This document shows, in pieces, positions 27,552 to 36,367 of a stretch of DNA of 64,000 nucleotides. The translations under genes were made by a program, and so were the position numbers. The notes beneath the pieces were generated by a model. It saw nothing but the letters and a program-made list of their open reading frames with translations. It had not been told where the DNA came from and did not search any database. The DNA is from Leptotrichia sp. oral taxon 498. GTDB lineage: Bacteria > Fusobacteriota > Fusobacteriia > Fusobacteriales > Leptotrichiaceae. Position 1 is the stretch's first letter; each line of letters begins with the position of its first letter. The stretch lies in NCBI RefSeq assembly GCF_002240055.1, contig NZ_CP016753.1:868001-932000 (forward strand). The letters are read 5' to 3'.

Positions 27552-28844
27552 ATGAAAATAAAAATAAAACCAAGCACCTTAAACGGTACAATAGAAATAC
27601 CACCATCAAAAAGTTATTCACACAGGGCGGTAATTGCGGCTGCATTAGCTGAAGGCGGGAAGAAGTCAAAGATTGATAATTTGAAGTTTTCTGTGGATAT
27701 TACAACAACGACAGATATTATGGAAAACTGGGGAGCGAAAATTAAAAGATTTGAGAGTGCTCTTGAGATTATCGGGAATGATGGGAAAGTCGTTCCGAAA
27801 GATAAATATGTACAATGTAATGAGTCGGGATCTACAATCAGGTTTTTGATACCGATTGGGATTACAAGTGAAAATGAACTGATTTTCGATGGAAAAGGAA
27901 AACTGGTGGACAGACCGCTTGACTCGTATTATAGGATTTTTGATAAGCAGGGAATTTTTTATAAAAATGAGAATGGGAAATTGCCGCTTACAGTAAATGG
28001 AAAATTGAAGGCAGGAAATTATGAAATTGACGGGAATATAAGTTCACAGTTTATTACGGGACTTTTGTATGCCTTGCCACTCTTGGACAGAGATTCAAAG
28101 CTGACTATTAATAAGAATTTGGAGTCTAAGGGATATATTGATTTGACATTGGAAATATTGAAACTGGCAGGAATTGAAATTGTGAACAATGACTATAAGA
28201 GTTTCGATATAAGGGGAAATCAGATTTATAAGCCGTTTAATTATACTGTTGAGGGGGATTATTCACAAGTTGCGTTCTGGATTGTGGCTGGAATAATTTC
28301 TGCAAACAAGGATAATGAAGTGAAATGCCTGCATGTGAATAAGAACTCGCTACAAGGTGACAAGGAAATAATAGAAATTGTTGAAAGAATGGGTGCAAAC
28401 CTTGAGATTTTGGATGATTATGTGATTGTGAAGCCATCTAAAACAAAAGGAACTGTGATTGATATTTCTCAATGTCCTGATATTGCACCGATTTTGACTG
28501 TGCTTGCTGCATTGAGCGAAGGAGAAACTCGAATTATTAATGGAGAAAGACTTAGAATTAAGGAGTCGGATAGAATTACTTCAATAAAAACAGAGCTTAA
28601 TAAACTTGGTGCGAATGTGACTGAGGAAGGAGACAATTTAATTATTCAAGGTGTAGAAGGATTTGCAGGCGGAGTGACTGTAAATGCTTGGAATGATCAT
28701 AGAATTGCAATGTCGCTTGCGATCGCTTCAACAAGATGCAAAAAGGAAATAATTCTGGAAGAGGCTGAAAGCGTTAGAAAATCTTATCCGCATTTCTGGG
28801 ATGATTTTGTGAAAATGGGTGGAGAAATAGAGAAAGACTTTTAA
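27552..28844 (+). CDS. aroA: 3-phosphoshikimate 1-carboxyvinyltransferase (EPSP synthase)
   Basis: Transfers enolpyruvyl from PEP to shikimate 3-phosphate. The 430 residues contain PPSKSYSHRAVIAAAL, NESGSTIRFLIPI, SSQFITGLL, RIKESDRI and the closing NDHRIAMSLAIA. The C at the start of the GSTIRF segment (QCNESGST) and the short loops suggest a class I/II intermediate; inhibitor behaviour cannot be judged from this. AAAAGGAG precedes the ATG. Confidence 0.95.
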   Translation: MKIKIKPSTLNGTIEIPPSKSYSHRAVIAAALAEGGKKSKIDNLKFSVDITTTTDIMENWGAKIKRFESALEIIGNDGKVVPKDKYVQCNESGSTIRFLIPIGITSENELIFDGKGKLVDRPLDSYYRIFDKQGIFYKNENGKLPLTVNGKLKAGNYEIDGNISSQFITGLLYALPLLDRDSKLTINKNLESKGYIDLTLEILKLAGIEIVNNDYKSFDIRGNQIYKPFNYTVEGDYSQVAFWIVAGIISANKDNEVKCLHVNKNSLQGDKEIIEIVERMGANLEILDDYVIVKPSKTKGTVIDISQCPDIAPILTVLAALSEGETRIINGERLRIKESDRITSIKTELNKLGANVTEEGDNLIIQGVEGFAGGVTVNAWNDHRIAMSLAIASTRCKKEIILEEAESVRKSYPHFWDDFVKMGGEIEKDF

Positions 28845-29006
28845 AAAGATTTTTTAGAAAGATAAAGTTTATTTGTAATAGAAAAATAAGTTAAAAATGG
28901 TAGAATTTAAAATAAAATTTTTTAAAATAGAAATAGAGAGTTAATTGAATATGCGAATGTGAAATTTAATTAAATATTGTTAAAACCGTTAGGAAAGGGA
29001 ATTTAT

Positions 29007-29627
29007 ATGAGTAAATTATTTTTGACATCATATTTAGCGGGAACGAAAAATTTAGTGAAAGAATTTTTAAAAGATATACTAGAAAAAGAAATTACGTTTG
29101 TTCCTACTGCTTCAAACACTGAAGATTATAAAGGATATGTAGACGAAGCTAAGGAGGCATTTTTGGAATTGGGATTTTCAATAAATATTTTAGATATTTC
29201 AAAAACAGAAAAACAAAAAATAGAAAATATATTGAAGGATACAAAAATTTTGTATGTATCAGGTGGGAATACATTTTATCTATTGCAGGAGCTAAAACGT
29301 AAAAAAATTTTGGATACTATTAAAAATAAAATTTCAAATGGAATGCTTTATATAGGAGAATCGGCTGGAGCGATTATTACTTCTAAAAATATAGAATACA
29401 ATCAGATAATGGATAATAAGGAAATTGCTCCTGATTTAGATAATTATGAAGCAATGAATATTACAGATTTTTATATTTTGCCACATAATAATGAATTTCC
29501 GTTTGTCGAAAGTACAAAAGAAACTATAAAAATTTATGGAAATAAATTAAAATTGCTTCCAATAAGTAATAGTGAGGCAGTTTTTGTAAATGGAAAAGAT
29601 TTTGTTGTAAAAAATGATAACAAGTAA
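29007..29627 (+). CDS. Peptidase E-like serine peptidase (S51)
   Basis: A 206-residue S51-family enzyme related to dipeptidase E, which cleaves Asp-X dipeptides. The VSGGNTFYLLQEL motif and the nucleophile GESAGA (Ser119) are clear, and a downstream PHNNEF supplies the histidine. ATG 29007 follows AGGAAAGGG; the frame opening at 28977 is upstream of that site. No signal peptide, so cytoplasmic. Confidence 0.88.
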   Translation: MSKLFLTSYLAGTKNLVKEFLKDILEKEITFVPTASNTEDYKGYVDEAKEAFLELGFSINILDISKTEKQKIENILKDTKILYVSGGNTFYLLQELKRKKILDTIKNKISNGMLYIGESAGAIITSKNIEYNQIMDNKEIAPDLDNYEAMNITDFYILPHNNEFPFVESTKETIKIYGNKLKLLPISNSEAVFVNGKDFVVKNDNK

Positions 29628-29676
29628 AAATAAACGTTAGTGTGGAAAAAGTATTGTGAGAAGTGGAGAAAAATTT

Positions 29677-31629
29677 ATGAAATTAAATTGTAAAAAGAAA
29701 CTATATTTTGGACTGATGGTCTTATTTTTATCAGGAATGACATTTAGTACTATTTCTGTTGCAAAAACTGTGAATAAAAGTAAAATATCAAAATCAATTT
29801 TAGCTGATAATGCAATTGTTAATGTTAAATCTTATGGATTTGTAGATTTGGAAGGTGCGAAAACTTCGGCGATTATTGTTGAGTATAATCAGAATATTAA
29901 GTCAGATTCTGTGGATAAAAATGATTATGAGATTACAGATTATGCGATTTATAGCGAGAAAAAAGATGGTTTTGAGAAAACTGTGGAAATTGATAGAGAT
30001 GGTATGAAAGGGAATGAAGGGCAAATTACGAAAATTTATGTCAATGATAAGACAGAAATTTCCAAAAATGGTGGTACTAAAGAGGGAAAATATGTAATTA
30101 TTGAAGTGAATACAGCATATATGCTTATGGGACAGAATTTATCCTATACGAGCACAATGATGGCTGGAGTGAAACAAATTGGAGAGGTTACTGGTAAGAA
30201 TGGAAAAATTGCTGCTGGAACGAGGGAAATTTCAAATTATACTTTGGAAGATAAACAGCAAACTAGACCAACAGGTGAAACAGTTAAGCAGAGTATTATT
30301 ACAGCAGATAAAAATAAAATTATCTTGCCAGAATTTGACAAAAATAGTGGTTGGAAAATAAACTATATTGGAAATGGAGGATTTAAGGCAACTAAGGCAT
30401 ATAGTGAATATACTGGGAAATATGAGAATTTTGAGTTACCTTATGCAATTTATATTCCAAATAAAGAAGTTTTAGAAAAGAATAAAGGAAATATTTCGGT
30501 TGTACTTCATATGGAACACGCAGGAGCAAATGATACTGATCCAATGGCTTCGCTGACTTCTACAAAAGCGGCTGCAAAAATGGCAAGTAAAGAACTTCAA
30601 GAGAAACATCCAGCAATAATCATTGTTCCACAAGTTGAAGAAAATCGTCGTTCTACTAATGATGTTGTTTCTTCGAGCGAAGAAAATCCAGCAATTTGGG
30701 AACTTTTGGATTCTGTTTTGAAGGAATATAAAGGATATATTAATGAAAGCCGTATTTATGGAACAGGTCAATCTATGGGAGGAATGCTTCTTTTAGATAT
30801 GGCGGCACAAAGAGATAATTTTTTTGCAGGTGTAGCAATTTTAGGTTCTCAATGGTCTAATAATTATAATAAAGATTTTCAAAATAATGGTGCGCCAGCT
30901 CGTTCACCACAAAATGATTCGATTAGTTTTAATGGGTTTGGACTTGATAAAAAGAATTATCAAAATTGGTATTATATGATTTCTGATGATAATATATTGG
31001 TTCATACAGCTTCAAATGATTTGATGGCAACAAGTTTGTGGAAAACGATTCAGGAATATTTTAAGGCTGCAGGAGTTGAAATTGCTCATGATGAATGGGA
31101 TCCGTATCTTTCAATTGAAGAGCAAAATAAAATTGATAAAAAAATGACAATCCACGATAATACAAAACCAGGTACTGGAATTAACTGGGGAGAATTTAGC
31201 AAGGGATCGCATATGTCGACTTGGAAATATGGATATCAAATAGATTATCCTTTTGAGTGGCTATTTGAGCAAAGACGGGAAACTGCTCAAGCTCGTGGAA
31301 AAGTGGAACAATTGAAAAATAAATGGCTTGGTCGTGATAAAAATGGAAATATTAAAAAAGGATCTGGGACTGCTGAATTGAACACAGCTCAATATACGCC
31401 TAATGGAAAAAGTGATATTTACACAGAAGATTGGAAACCTTATATTATTGTGAGTAAATTGATAAGTGATATTCCGAACGCTGAAAAAATAGTATTGAAT
31501 AAGAGAACTGGCGAAAAATATACGAAAAAATCATATGTGGAAATGGTTCGTAAATTATATAATTTACTTTCAAAAGAAGAAAAAACAAAAGTTAAAAATT
31601 ATAAAGATTTAGTAAAGGCTGAAAAATAG
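29677..31629 (+). CDS. Secreted Ig-like/alpha-beta hydrolase esterase (copy 1)
   Basis: A 650-residue exported protein. A signal peptide (basic start, then LYFGLMVLFLSGMTFS) is followed by an N-terminal beta-rich domain of about 200 residues like the Ig-like esterase N-domain, then an alpha/beta hydrolase with GTGQSMGG (Ser366) and a C-terminal coiled tail. This architecture is used by PHB-depolymerase-like and feruloyl-type esterases. GTGGAG precedes ATG 29677. A related gene follows aroC. Confidence 0.82.
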   Translation: MKLNCKKKLYFGLMVLFLSGMTFSTISVAKTVNKSKISKSILADNAIVNVKSYGFVDLEGAKTSAIIVEYNQNIKSDSVDKNDYEITDYAIYSEKKDGFEKTVEIDRDGMKGNEGQITKIYVNDKTEISKNGGTKEGKYVIIEVNTAYMLMGQNLSYTSTMMAGVKQIGEVTGKNGKIAAGTREISNYTLEDKQQTRPTGETVKQSIITADKNKIILPEFDKNSGWKINYIGNGGFKATKAYSEYTGKYENFELPYAIYIPNKEVLEKNKGNISVVLHMEHAGANDTDPMASLTSTKAAAKMASKELQEKHPAIIIVPQVEENRRSTNDVVSSSEENPAIWELLDSVLKEYKGYINESRIYGTGQSMGGMLLLDMAAQRDNFFAGVAILGSQWSNNYNKDFQNNGAPARSPQNDSISFNGFGLDKKNYQNWYYMISDDNILVHTASNDLMATSLWKTIQEYFKAAGVEIAHDEWDPYLSIEEQNKIDKKMTIHDNTKPGTGINWGEFSKGSHMSTWKYGYQIDYPFEWLFEQRRETAQARGKVEQLKNKWLGRDKNGNIKKGSGTAELNTAQYTPNGKSDIYTEDWKPYIIVSKLISDIPNAEKIVLNKRTGEKYTKKSYVEMVRKLYNLLSKEEKTKVKNYKDLVKAEK

Positions 31630-31803
31630 AGTTTTCAATCTTAAAAGTTGCAAATAAAGATTGATATTATTAAAAATGGATATAAAGTTAAAAATTAAAT
31701 TTTTAAAGTATTGTGGAATATTTTAAAATATATTAAAGAAAAATTGTTAAAAGATAAAAATCATTTTTTATTATGATTTGCATAAAATAGAAGGAGTAAA
31801 AAA

Positions 31804-32901
31804 ATGGCAGCAAATTTTGGAAAAAATTATAAAATTTCGATTTTTGGAGAATCGCATGGTAGTGCATTAGGAATAAATATTGATGGAATTCCAGCAGGAA
31901 CGGAGCTGGATTTGGAATTTATCTCGCAGGAAATGAGAAGAAGAGCACCTGGAAGATCTAAATTGACAACACCTAGAGTGGAAAAGGATGAATTTGAGAT
32001 TTTGAGCGGATTTTTTGATGGAAAAACTACTGGAACACCGCTTGCAATGATTATTAGAAATTCAAATCAGCGTTCAAAGGATTACAGCGAATTAAAAAGA
32101 AAGCCAAGACCAGGACATGCAGACTGGAGCGGATTTAATAGATATAACGGATTTAATGATATTCGTGGAAGCGGACATTTTTCTGGGAGAATAACGGCTT
32201 CGTTGGTATTTGCTGGAGCGATTGCAAAACAGATTTTGAAGGAGCAGGGGATTTTAATTGCAGCTCACATTAAATCAGTGAAAGATATTGAAGATAGAGA
32301 TTTTGTGGAAAGCGATATTATAGAGGAAAATATTGATAAACTCAGAAATATGACTTTACCTGTCTTGAATGAGGAAATTGTGGAAAAAATTGAAAAGGCT
32401 GTGGAAAAAACTAGGGAAGAAAAGAATTCACTTGGTGGAATTGTAGAACTTATGGTTAAAGGACTTCCTGCGGGAATAGGAGATCCATATTTTGAATCAA
32501 TGGAAAGCGAACTTTCGAGAATGATTTTCTCGGTGCCAGCTACAAAGGGAATAGAGTTTGGGACAGGCTTTGGAATTACGGAAATGACAGGATATGAGGC
32601 GAATGATGAAATGTATTTTGATGAAAATGGAGAAATAAAATCATTTACAAATAATAACGGTGGAATCATAGGTGGAATAACTACTGGAATACCAATTTCA
32701 TTTAAAGTGGCGATAAAACCGACGGCTTCAATTGAAAAAGCACAAAAAACTGTGAATCTTGAAACTAAGAAAAATGATATTTTAGAAGTTCATGGAAGAC
32801 ATGATCCAATAATAGTGCCGAGAGCGGTGCCAGTACTGGAGGCGGCTACGGCGATTGTAATTTTGGATAGGTTGTTGGAAGCTAAGAAATATCAATTGTA
32901 A
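31804..32901 (+). CDS. aroC: Chorismate synthase
   Basis: Forms chorismate from EPSP using reduced FMN. The 365 residues contain the three signatures GESHGSALGINIDGIPAG, RPGHADWSG with DIRGSGHFSGR, and the closing RHDPIIVPRAVPVLEA. AGAAGGAG precedes the ATG. It is flanked on both sides by secreted esterase genes. Confidence 0.96.
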   Translation: MAANFGKNYKISIFGESHGSALGINIDGIPAGTELDLEFISQEMRRRAPGRSKLTTPRVEKDEFEILSGFFDGKTTGTPLAMIIRNSNQRSKDYSELKRKPRPGHADWSGFNRYNGFNDIRGSGHFSGRITASLVFAGAIAKQILKEQGILIAAHIKSVKDIEDRDFVESDIIEENIDKLRNMTLPVLNEEIVEKIEKAVEKTREEKNSLGGIVELMVKGLPAGIGDPYFESMESELSRMIFSVPATKGIEFGTGFGITEMTGYEANDEMYFDENGEIKSFTNNNGGIIGGITTGIPISFKVAIKPTASIEKAQKTVNLETKKNDILEVHGRHDPIIVPRAVPVLEAATAIVILDRLLEAKKYQL

Positions 32902-32930
32902 AAAATTAAAATAGAGAAAGTGAGAAAATT

Positions 32931-34514
32931 ATGAAAAAAAGCTTAATGACTGCAATATTTTTTCTTTTAGCGATTGGAGTAGTCGGGAATAGTGCTAAAA
33001 AGATTGATGTAAAAACAAGAAATTTTAGGAAGGTAAGTGAAAAGTCCGTGAAATTACCGAATTATGATGGAGTAAAGAAAATCAGTATTTTTGTAAAAGG
33101 TTTTGAAAGTGGGCCTACAGTGAGTAAAATTATTTTGCAAATGGATGATTATCGAATTACTGGGCTTGATAAAAATAATTGGAAGGTCAAGACTAATGGA
33201 GTTGAGAGAAAGGTAACTAATGTATATATTTCAGATGATAAGGGGGAAAAAGCCTTTGATACTGGAATTGTTACGCTTGAATTGGAAAATGTATTTAATC
33301 AGAAGACTTTGGAATACGAAGGCTCACCGTTTTCATTTAATATTAAGAAATTTTTTAATGAATGGGCGAAAGAATATGTTGTAGAAATTGACGGGAAAGT
33401 TACTGTTGATGGGAAAGATTATGCGATTAATAAAAAGGAAGATGTAATTAATAATCGTGTTTCAAGTGATACAGCATTATTTAATTACAGAAGTTCATTT
33501 AGTGGAAATTACAAAAATCCGATTACTAAAAAGATGGAAAATTTGAAATTGGAAATGGCTGCATATGAGCCTGAAAATTTGAAAAAAGGTGAGACAAAAC
33601 CATTAGTTATTTGGCTTCATGGACAAGGTGAAGGTGGAGATGATCCTGATATTGACATTTTGGGAACAGAAACTTCAGCACTTGCGAAAGAGGAAATTCA
33701 GAAATATTTTACTACGAGTGGAACTGATACGAAGGGAGCATTTGTGCTAGCTGTGCAGTCGCCTACTTACTGGATGGACGAAGGTGACGGGACAAATGGT
33801 AACGGAAGTGGAATTTCACGATATACTCAAATTTTGATGGATACAATTAAAGAATATGTGAAACATAATCCATCTGTTGATACAGAAAGAATTTATCTTG
33901 CTGGAGATTCAAACGGCGGATATATGACAGTAAATATGATAATTAATTATCCAGACTATTTTGCAGCGGCTGTACCAATTTGTGAGGCGTATGCTTATTA
34001 TGAATATGAGAGAAATGCTGACGGAACTTATAAAACAAATGATATTGAAGTTTCTGCAGGCGGGGAAAATAGTGCAGTTTCAAAATTTAAAGAAACAAAG
34101 AAATTATGGGTAACAAAGGAAAAAATTCAAAAAATGAAAAAAACGCCAATTTGGTTTATCGCAGCGGCAGATGATAGAATTGTAACGCCGCAAAAGTTTT
34201 CGCTTCCAACATACAGAGATTTATTGAAGGCTGGAGCAGATAATGCGTGGTATTCGTACTATGAAAATGTGATAGGGACAGATGAGCCAAATTCTAGATT
34301 TCCAGGACATTTTTCGTGGATATATTTTTTAAATAATCAAGTGGAAGGTGTGCAAAATCGAGAAAAAATAAAAAATTCTAAAGATGAGTCAACTTTTGGT
34401 TTTGAGCCAAGCAATTCTGGGAAAGGTGGAAACAAGAAAGCTCAGTTGAAAGGAAAGACATTTGAAAATGTGTTCGAGTGGATGAATTTTCAGAAAAAAA
34501 TAAAAAACAGATAA
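32931..34514 (+). CDS. Secreted Ig-like/alpha-beta hydrolase esterase (copy 2)
   Basis: A 527-residue exported relative of the gene at 29677. It has a signal peptide (KSLMTAIFFLLAIGVVGNS), a beta-rich N-domain to about residue 200, and an alpha/beta hydrolase with WLHGQGEGG as oxyanion region, GDSNGG (Ser327) and AAADDRIV carrying the acid. It starts 29 bp after the aroC stop and is probably co-transcribed. The natural ester substrate is unknown. Confidence 0.83.
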   Translation: MKKSLMTAIFFLLAIGVVGNSAKKIDVKTRNFRKVSEKSVKLPNYDGVKKISIFVKGFESGPTVSKIILQMDDYRITGLDKNNWKVKTNGVERKVTNVYISDDKGEKAFDTGIVTLELENVFNQKTLEYEGSPFSFNIKKFFNEWAKEYVVEIDGKVTVDGKDYAINKKEDVINNRVSSDTALFNYRSSFSGNYKNPITKKMENLKLEMAAYEPENLKKGETKPLVIWLHGQGEGGDDPDIDILGTETSALAKEEIQKYFTTSGTDTKGAFVLAVQSPTYWMDEGDGTNGNGSGISRYTQILMDTIKEYVKHNPSVDTERIYLAGDSNGGYMTVNMIINYPDYFAAAVPICEAYAYYEYERNADGTYKTNDIEVSAGGENSAVSKFKETKKLWVTKEKIQKMKKTPIWFIAAADDRIVTPQKFSLPTYRDLLKAGADNAWYSYYENVIGTDEPNSRFPGHFSWIYFLNNQVEGVQNREKIKNSKDESTFGFEPSNSGKGGNKKAQLKGKTFENVFEWMNFQKKIKNR

Positions 34515-34732
34515 AAGTTTAGAGAAATTTAGAAAGGAGCTGTCTTTTTCAGAAAAAATTAAATATTTGCAGTAACTTTTTTAAATTTATGTTATTATTA
34601 CCTTGCATAGTAAAAATGATTTTTTCTAATTAGGCGAGATATTTTAGTATATCATTTTTACTATGTTTTTTAATGCATTTTTTTGTTACACTTAATTATA
34701 CAATGTACTTTCAAAAAAAATTAAAAAAAGTG
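34515..34732 (+). other. Gap between esterase 2 and tRNA cluster 3, with a long inverted repeat
   Basis: The stretch contains a 15-bp perfect inverted repeat (34606-34620 and 34651-34665) with a 30-base loop and a following T5, apart from AT-rich DNA. It could be a terminator or a small RNA; no ORF is supported. Confidence 0.6.
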
Positions 34733-34761
34733 TTGACAAGATAAAAAATATATGATATACT
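34733..34761 (+). promoter_or_regulatory. Promoter of tRNA cluster 3
   Basis: TTGACA at 34733-34738 and TATACT at 34756-34761, spacer 17, preceded by the same A-rich AAAAGTG block as cluster 1. Confidence 0.85.
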
Positions 34762-34795
34762 AACTGGGTAGTTAGGAATTTTGAAAAAAGATTAT

Positions 34796-34883
34796 GCCTT
34801 GGTGGCGAAATCGGTAGACGCACAGGACTTAAAATCCTGTGGAATATTATTCCGTGCCGGTTCAAGTCCGGCCCGAGGCACCA
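34796..34883 (+). tRNA. tRNA-Leu (TAA)
   Basis: Acceptor GCCTTGG/CCGAGGC, anticodon TAA in CAGGA/TCCTG, long variable arm, encoded CCA. Confidence 0.95.
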
Positions 34884-34896
34884 CAATCATATTTAT

Positions 34897-34972
34897 GCGG
34901 GAGTAGCTCAGTTGGTAGAGCGTCAGCCTTCCAAGCTGAATGTCGCGAGTTCGACCCTCGTCTCCCGCTCCA
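34897..34972 (+). tRNA. tRNA-Gly (TCC)
   Basis: Acceptor GCGGGAG/CTCCCGC, anticodon TCC in TCAGC/GCTGA, discriminator T, encoded CCA. Confidence 0.96.
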
Positions 34973-34978
34973 AAGTAT

Positions 34979-35054
34979 GAGCCATTAGCTCAGTCGGTAG
35001 AGCACTTGACTTTTAATCAAGGTGTCACTGGTTCGATCCCAGTATGGCTCACCA
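34979..35054 (+). tRNA. tRNA-Lys (TTT)
   Basis: Acceptor GAGCCAT/ATGGCTC, anticodon TTT in CTTGA/TCAAG, encoded CCA. Confidence 0.96.
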
Positions 35055-35066
35055 TTTTTACCATAT

Positions 35067-35143
35067 GTGCCTGTAGCTCAGTTGGATAGAGCAACGGCCT
35101 TCTAAGCCGTGGGCCAGGAGTTCGAATCTCTTCAGGCACGCCA
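35067..35143 (+). tRNA. tRNA-Arg (TCT)
   Basis: Acceptor GTGCCTG/CAGGCAC, anticodon TCT in ACGGC/GCCGT, encoded CCA. Confidence 0.96.
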
Positions 35144-35146
35144 TAT

Positions 35147-35223
35147 GGATCCATAGCTCAGCTGGTTAGAGCACTCGGCTCATAACCGAGCGGTCGCTGG
35201 TTCAAGTCCAGCTGGATCCACCA
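35147..35223 (+). tRNA. tRNA with CAT anticodon (probably Ile2, alternatively elongator Met)
   Basis: Acceptor GGATCCA/TGGATCC, anticodon CAT in CTCGG/CCGAG, encoded CCA. The variable and T-arm (GGTCGCTGGTTCAAGTCC) look like known tRNA-Ile2, in which C34 is changed to lysidine. It lacks the initiator anticodon-stem G-C pairs, so it is not the initiator. Confidence 0.9.
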
Positions 35224-35235
35224 TTTGAATTTTAT

Positions 35236-35310
35236 GCGGTCTTCGTCTAGTGGTTAGGACTCCAGGTTTTCATCCTGGCAACAGGGGTTCGACTCCCCTA
35301 GACCGTACCA
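35236..35310 (+). tRNA. tRNA-Glu (TTC), second copy
   Basis: Same as the copy at 15479 except for one C-to-T change in the D-arm. Confidence 0.96.
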
Positions 35311-35321
35311 TTTTTTTTAAA

Positions 35322-35350
35322 AACCATATTAATATGTGGTATTTTTTTTG
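35322..35350 (+). terminator. Terminator inside tRNA cluster 3
   Basis: ACCATATT pairs imperfectly with AATATGTGGT, followed by T8. It separates tRNA-Glu from the tRNA-Ser/Phe pair, which would need its own weak promoter near TATAAT at 35358-35363. Confidence 0.55.
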
Positions 35351-35380
35351 AAGTAATTATAATATAAATTTTTAAGTTGT

Positions 35381-35467
35381 GGGTGGATGTCCGAACGGCT
35401 AAGGGACCGGTCTTGAAAACCGGCGAAATCGCAAGATGTCTGGGTTCGAATCCCAGTTCACCCGCCA
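35381..35467 (+). tRNA. tRNA-Ser (TGA), second copy
   Basis: Acceptor GGGTGGA/TTCACCC, anticodon TGA. It is one base longer in the D-loop than the copy at 16474. Confidence 0.95.
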
Positions 35468-35470
35468 TAT

Positions 35471-35546
35471 GCCCAGATAGCTCAGTCGGTAGAGCAAGGG
35501 ACTGAAAATCCCTGTGTCCGTGGTTCGATTCCGCGTCTGGGCACCA
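35471..35546 (+). tRNA. tRNA-Phe (GAA)
   Basis: Acceptor GCCCAGA/TCTGGGC, anticodon GAA in AGGGA/TCCCT, encoded CCA. Confidence 0.96.
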
Positions 35547-35575
35547 TTAAATTCAATAATTTGTATTTTAAGTAT

Positions 35576-35603
35576 GATGTTTTATAAAAACATCTTTTTT
35601 TTT
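35576..35603 (+). terminator. Terminator of tRNA cluster 3
   Basis: GATGTTTT pairs with AAAACATC across ATA, followed by T9. Confidence 0.9.
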
Positions 35604-35608
35604 ATTTG

Positions 35609-35637
35609 TTGAAAAAAAAAGGGAAATACGATATAAT
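35609..35637 (+). promoter_or_regulatory. Promoter of radC
   Basis: TTGAAA at 35609-35614 and TATAAT at 35632-35637, spacer 17, 31 bases before the radC start. Confidence 0.75.
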
Positions 35638-35668
35638 AAAAAAGGGTTAAAAAATTGAGGGGATTGTA

Positions 35669-36367
35669 ATGGAAGAAATTTTAAAAAAAGATGAAGAAAA
35701 AGAAAAAGGGCATCGCAAGCGGTTGAGAGAAAAATTTTTGACTGTTGGAACTAAAGGGCTTCAGGATTATGAAATTTTGGAATTGCTCTTGACTTATACA
35801 ATTGTGCGAAAAAATTGCAGGGGGATTGCTAAAGAATTGCTTTTGAAATATGGGGATTTGTATTCTATTTTGAAGCAATCTGGCGAAGAATTGCAAAAAA
35901 ATAAAAATGTGACAGAAAGAGCTGTCGTTTTTTTGAAATTGATATTTGAAATAATTGAAAATGGGTTGTATAAAAAAATTTATAACAAAAGAATCGAAAT
36001 ATCCAGTAATACTAAATTATTAAATTATTTGAGTTGTTCTCTTTTAAAAAGGGATGTTGAAGTTTTTAAAGTTTTATTTTTAAATAGTCAAAATGAATTG
36101 CTGAAAGAAGAAGAGTTATTTTTTGGGACTTTGGATAGAAGTACAGTTTATATCAGGGAATTGATAAAAAAGATATTAAATTATAATGCAAAATCAATAA
36201 TTATTGTCCATAACCATCCATCTGGATCGTTAAAGCCATCAGATTCAGATATTTTTTTGACAAGAAAGATAAAAGAACTTTTTGACAAGATAGAAATACA
36301 GCTTTTGGATCATTTGATAATTAGTGAGCGGGGATATTTCAGCTTTTTAGAAGGTGGAATATTGTGA
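35669..36367 (+). CDS. radC: RadC family JAB-domain protein
   Basis: A 232-residue RadC protein with an N-terminal helix-hairpin-helix region (GLQDYEILELLLTY) and a JAB/MPN metalloprotease-like domain with HNHPSG followed by PSDSD. A role in DNA repair was originally proposed and is not firmly established. Its TGA stop overlaps the GTG start of the next gene. Confidence 0.9.
   Translation: MEEILKKDEEKEKGHRKRLREKFLTVGTKGLQDYEILELLLTYTIVRKNCRGIAKELLLKYGDLYSILKQSGEELQKNKNVTERAVVFLKLIFEIIENGLYKKIYNKRIEISSNTKLLNYLSCSLLKRDVEVFKVLFLNSQNELLKEEELFFGTLDRSTVYIRELIKKILNYNAKSIIIVHNHPSGSLKPSDSDIFLTRKIKELFDKIEIQLLDHLIISERGYFSFLEGGIL

Noticed and set aside
32265-32669. 134-codon minus-strand frame inside aroC
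   Set aside because: It is fully antisense to a strongly conserved gene, with no ribosome-binding site or domain; a codon-shadow artefact.
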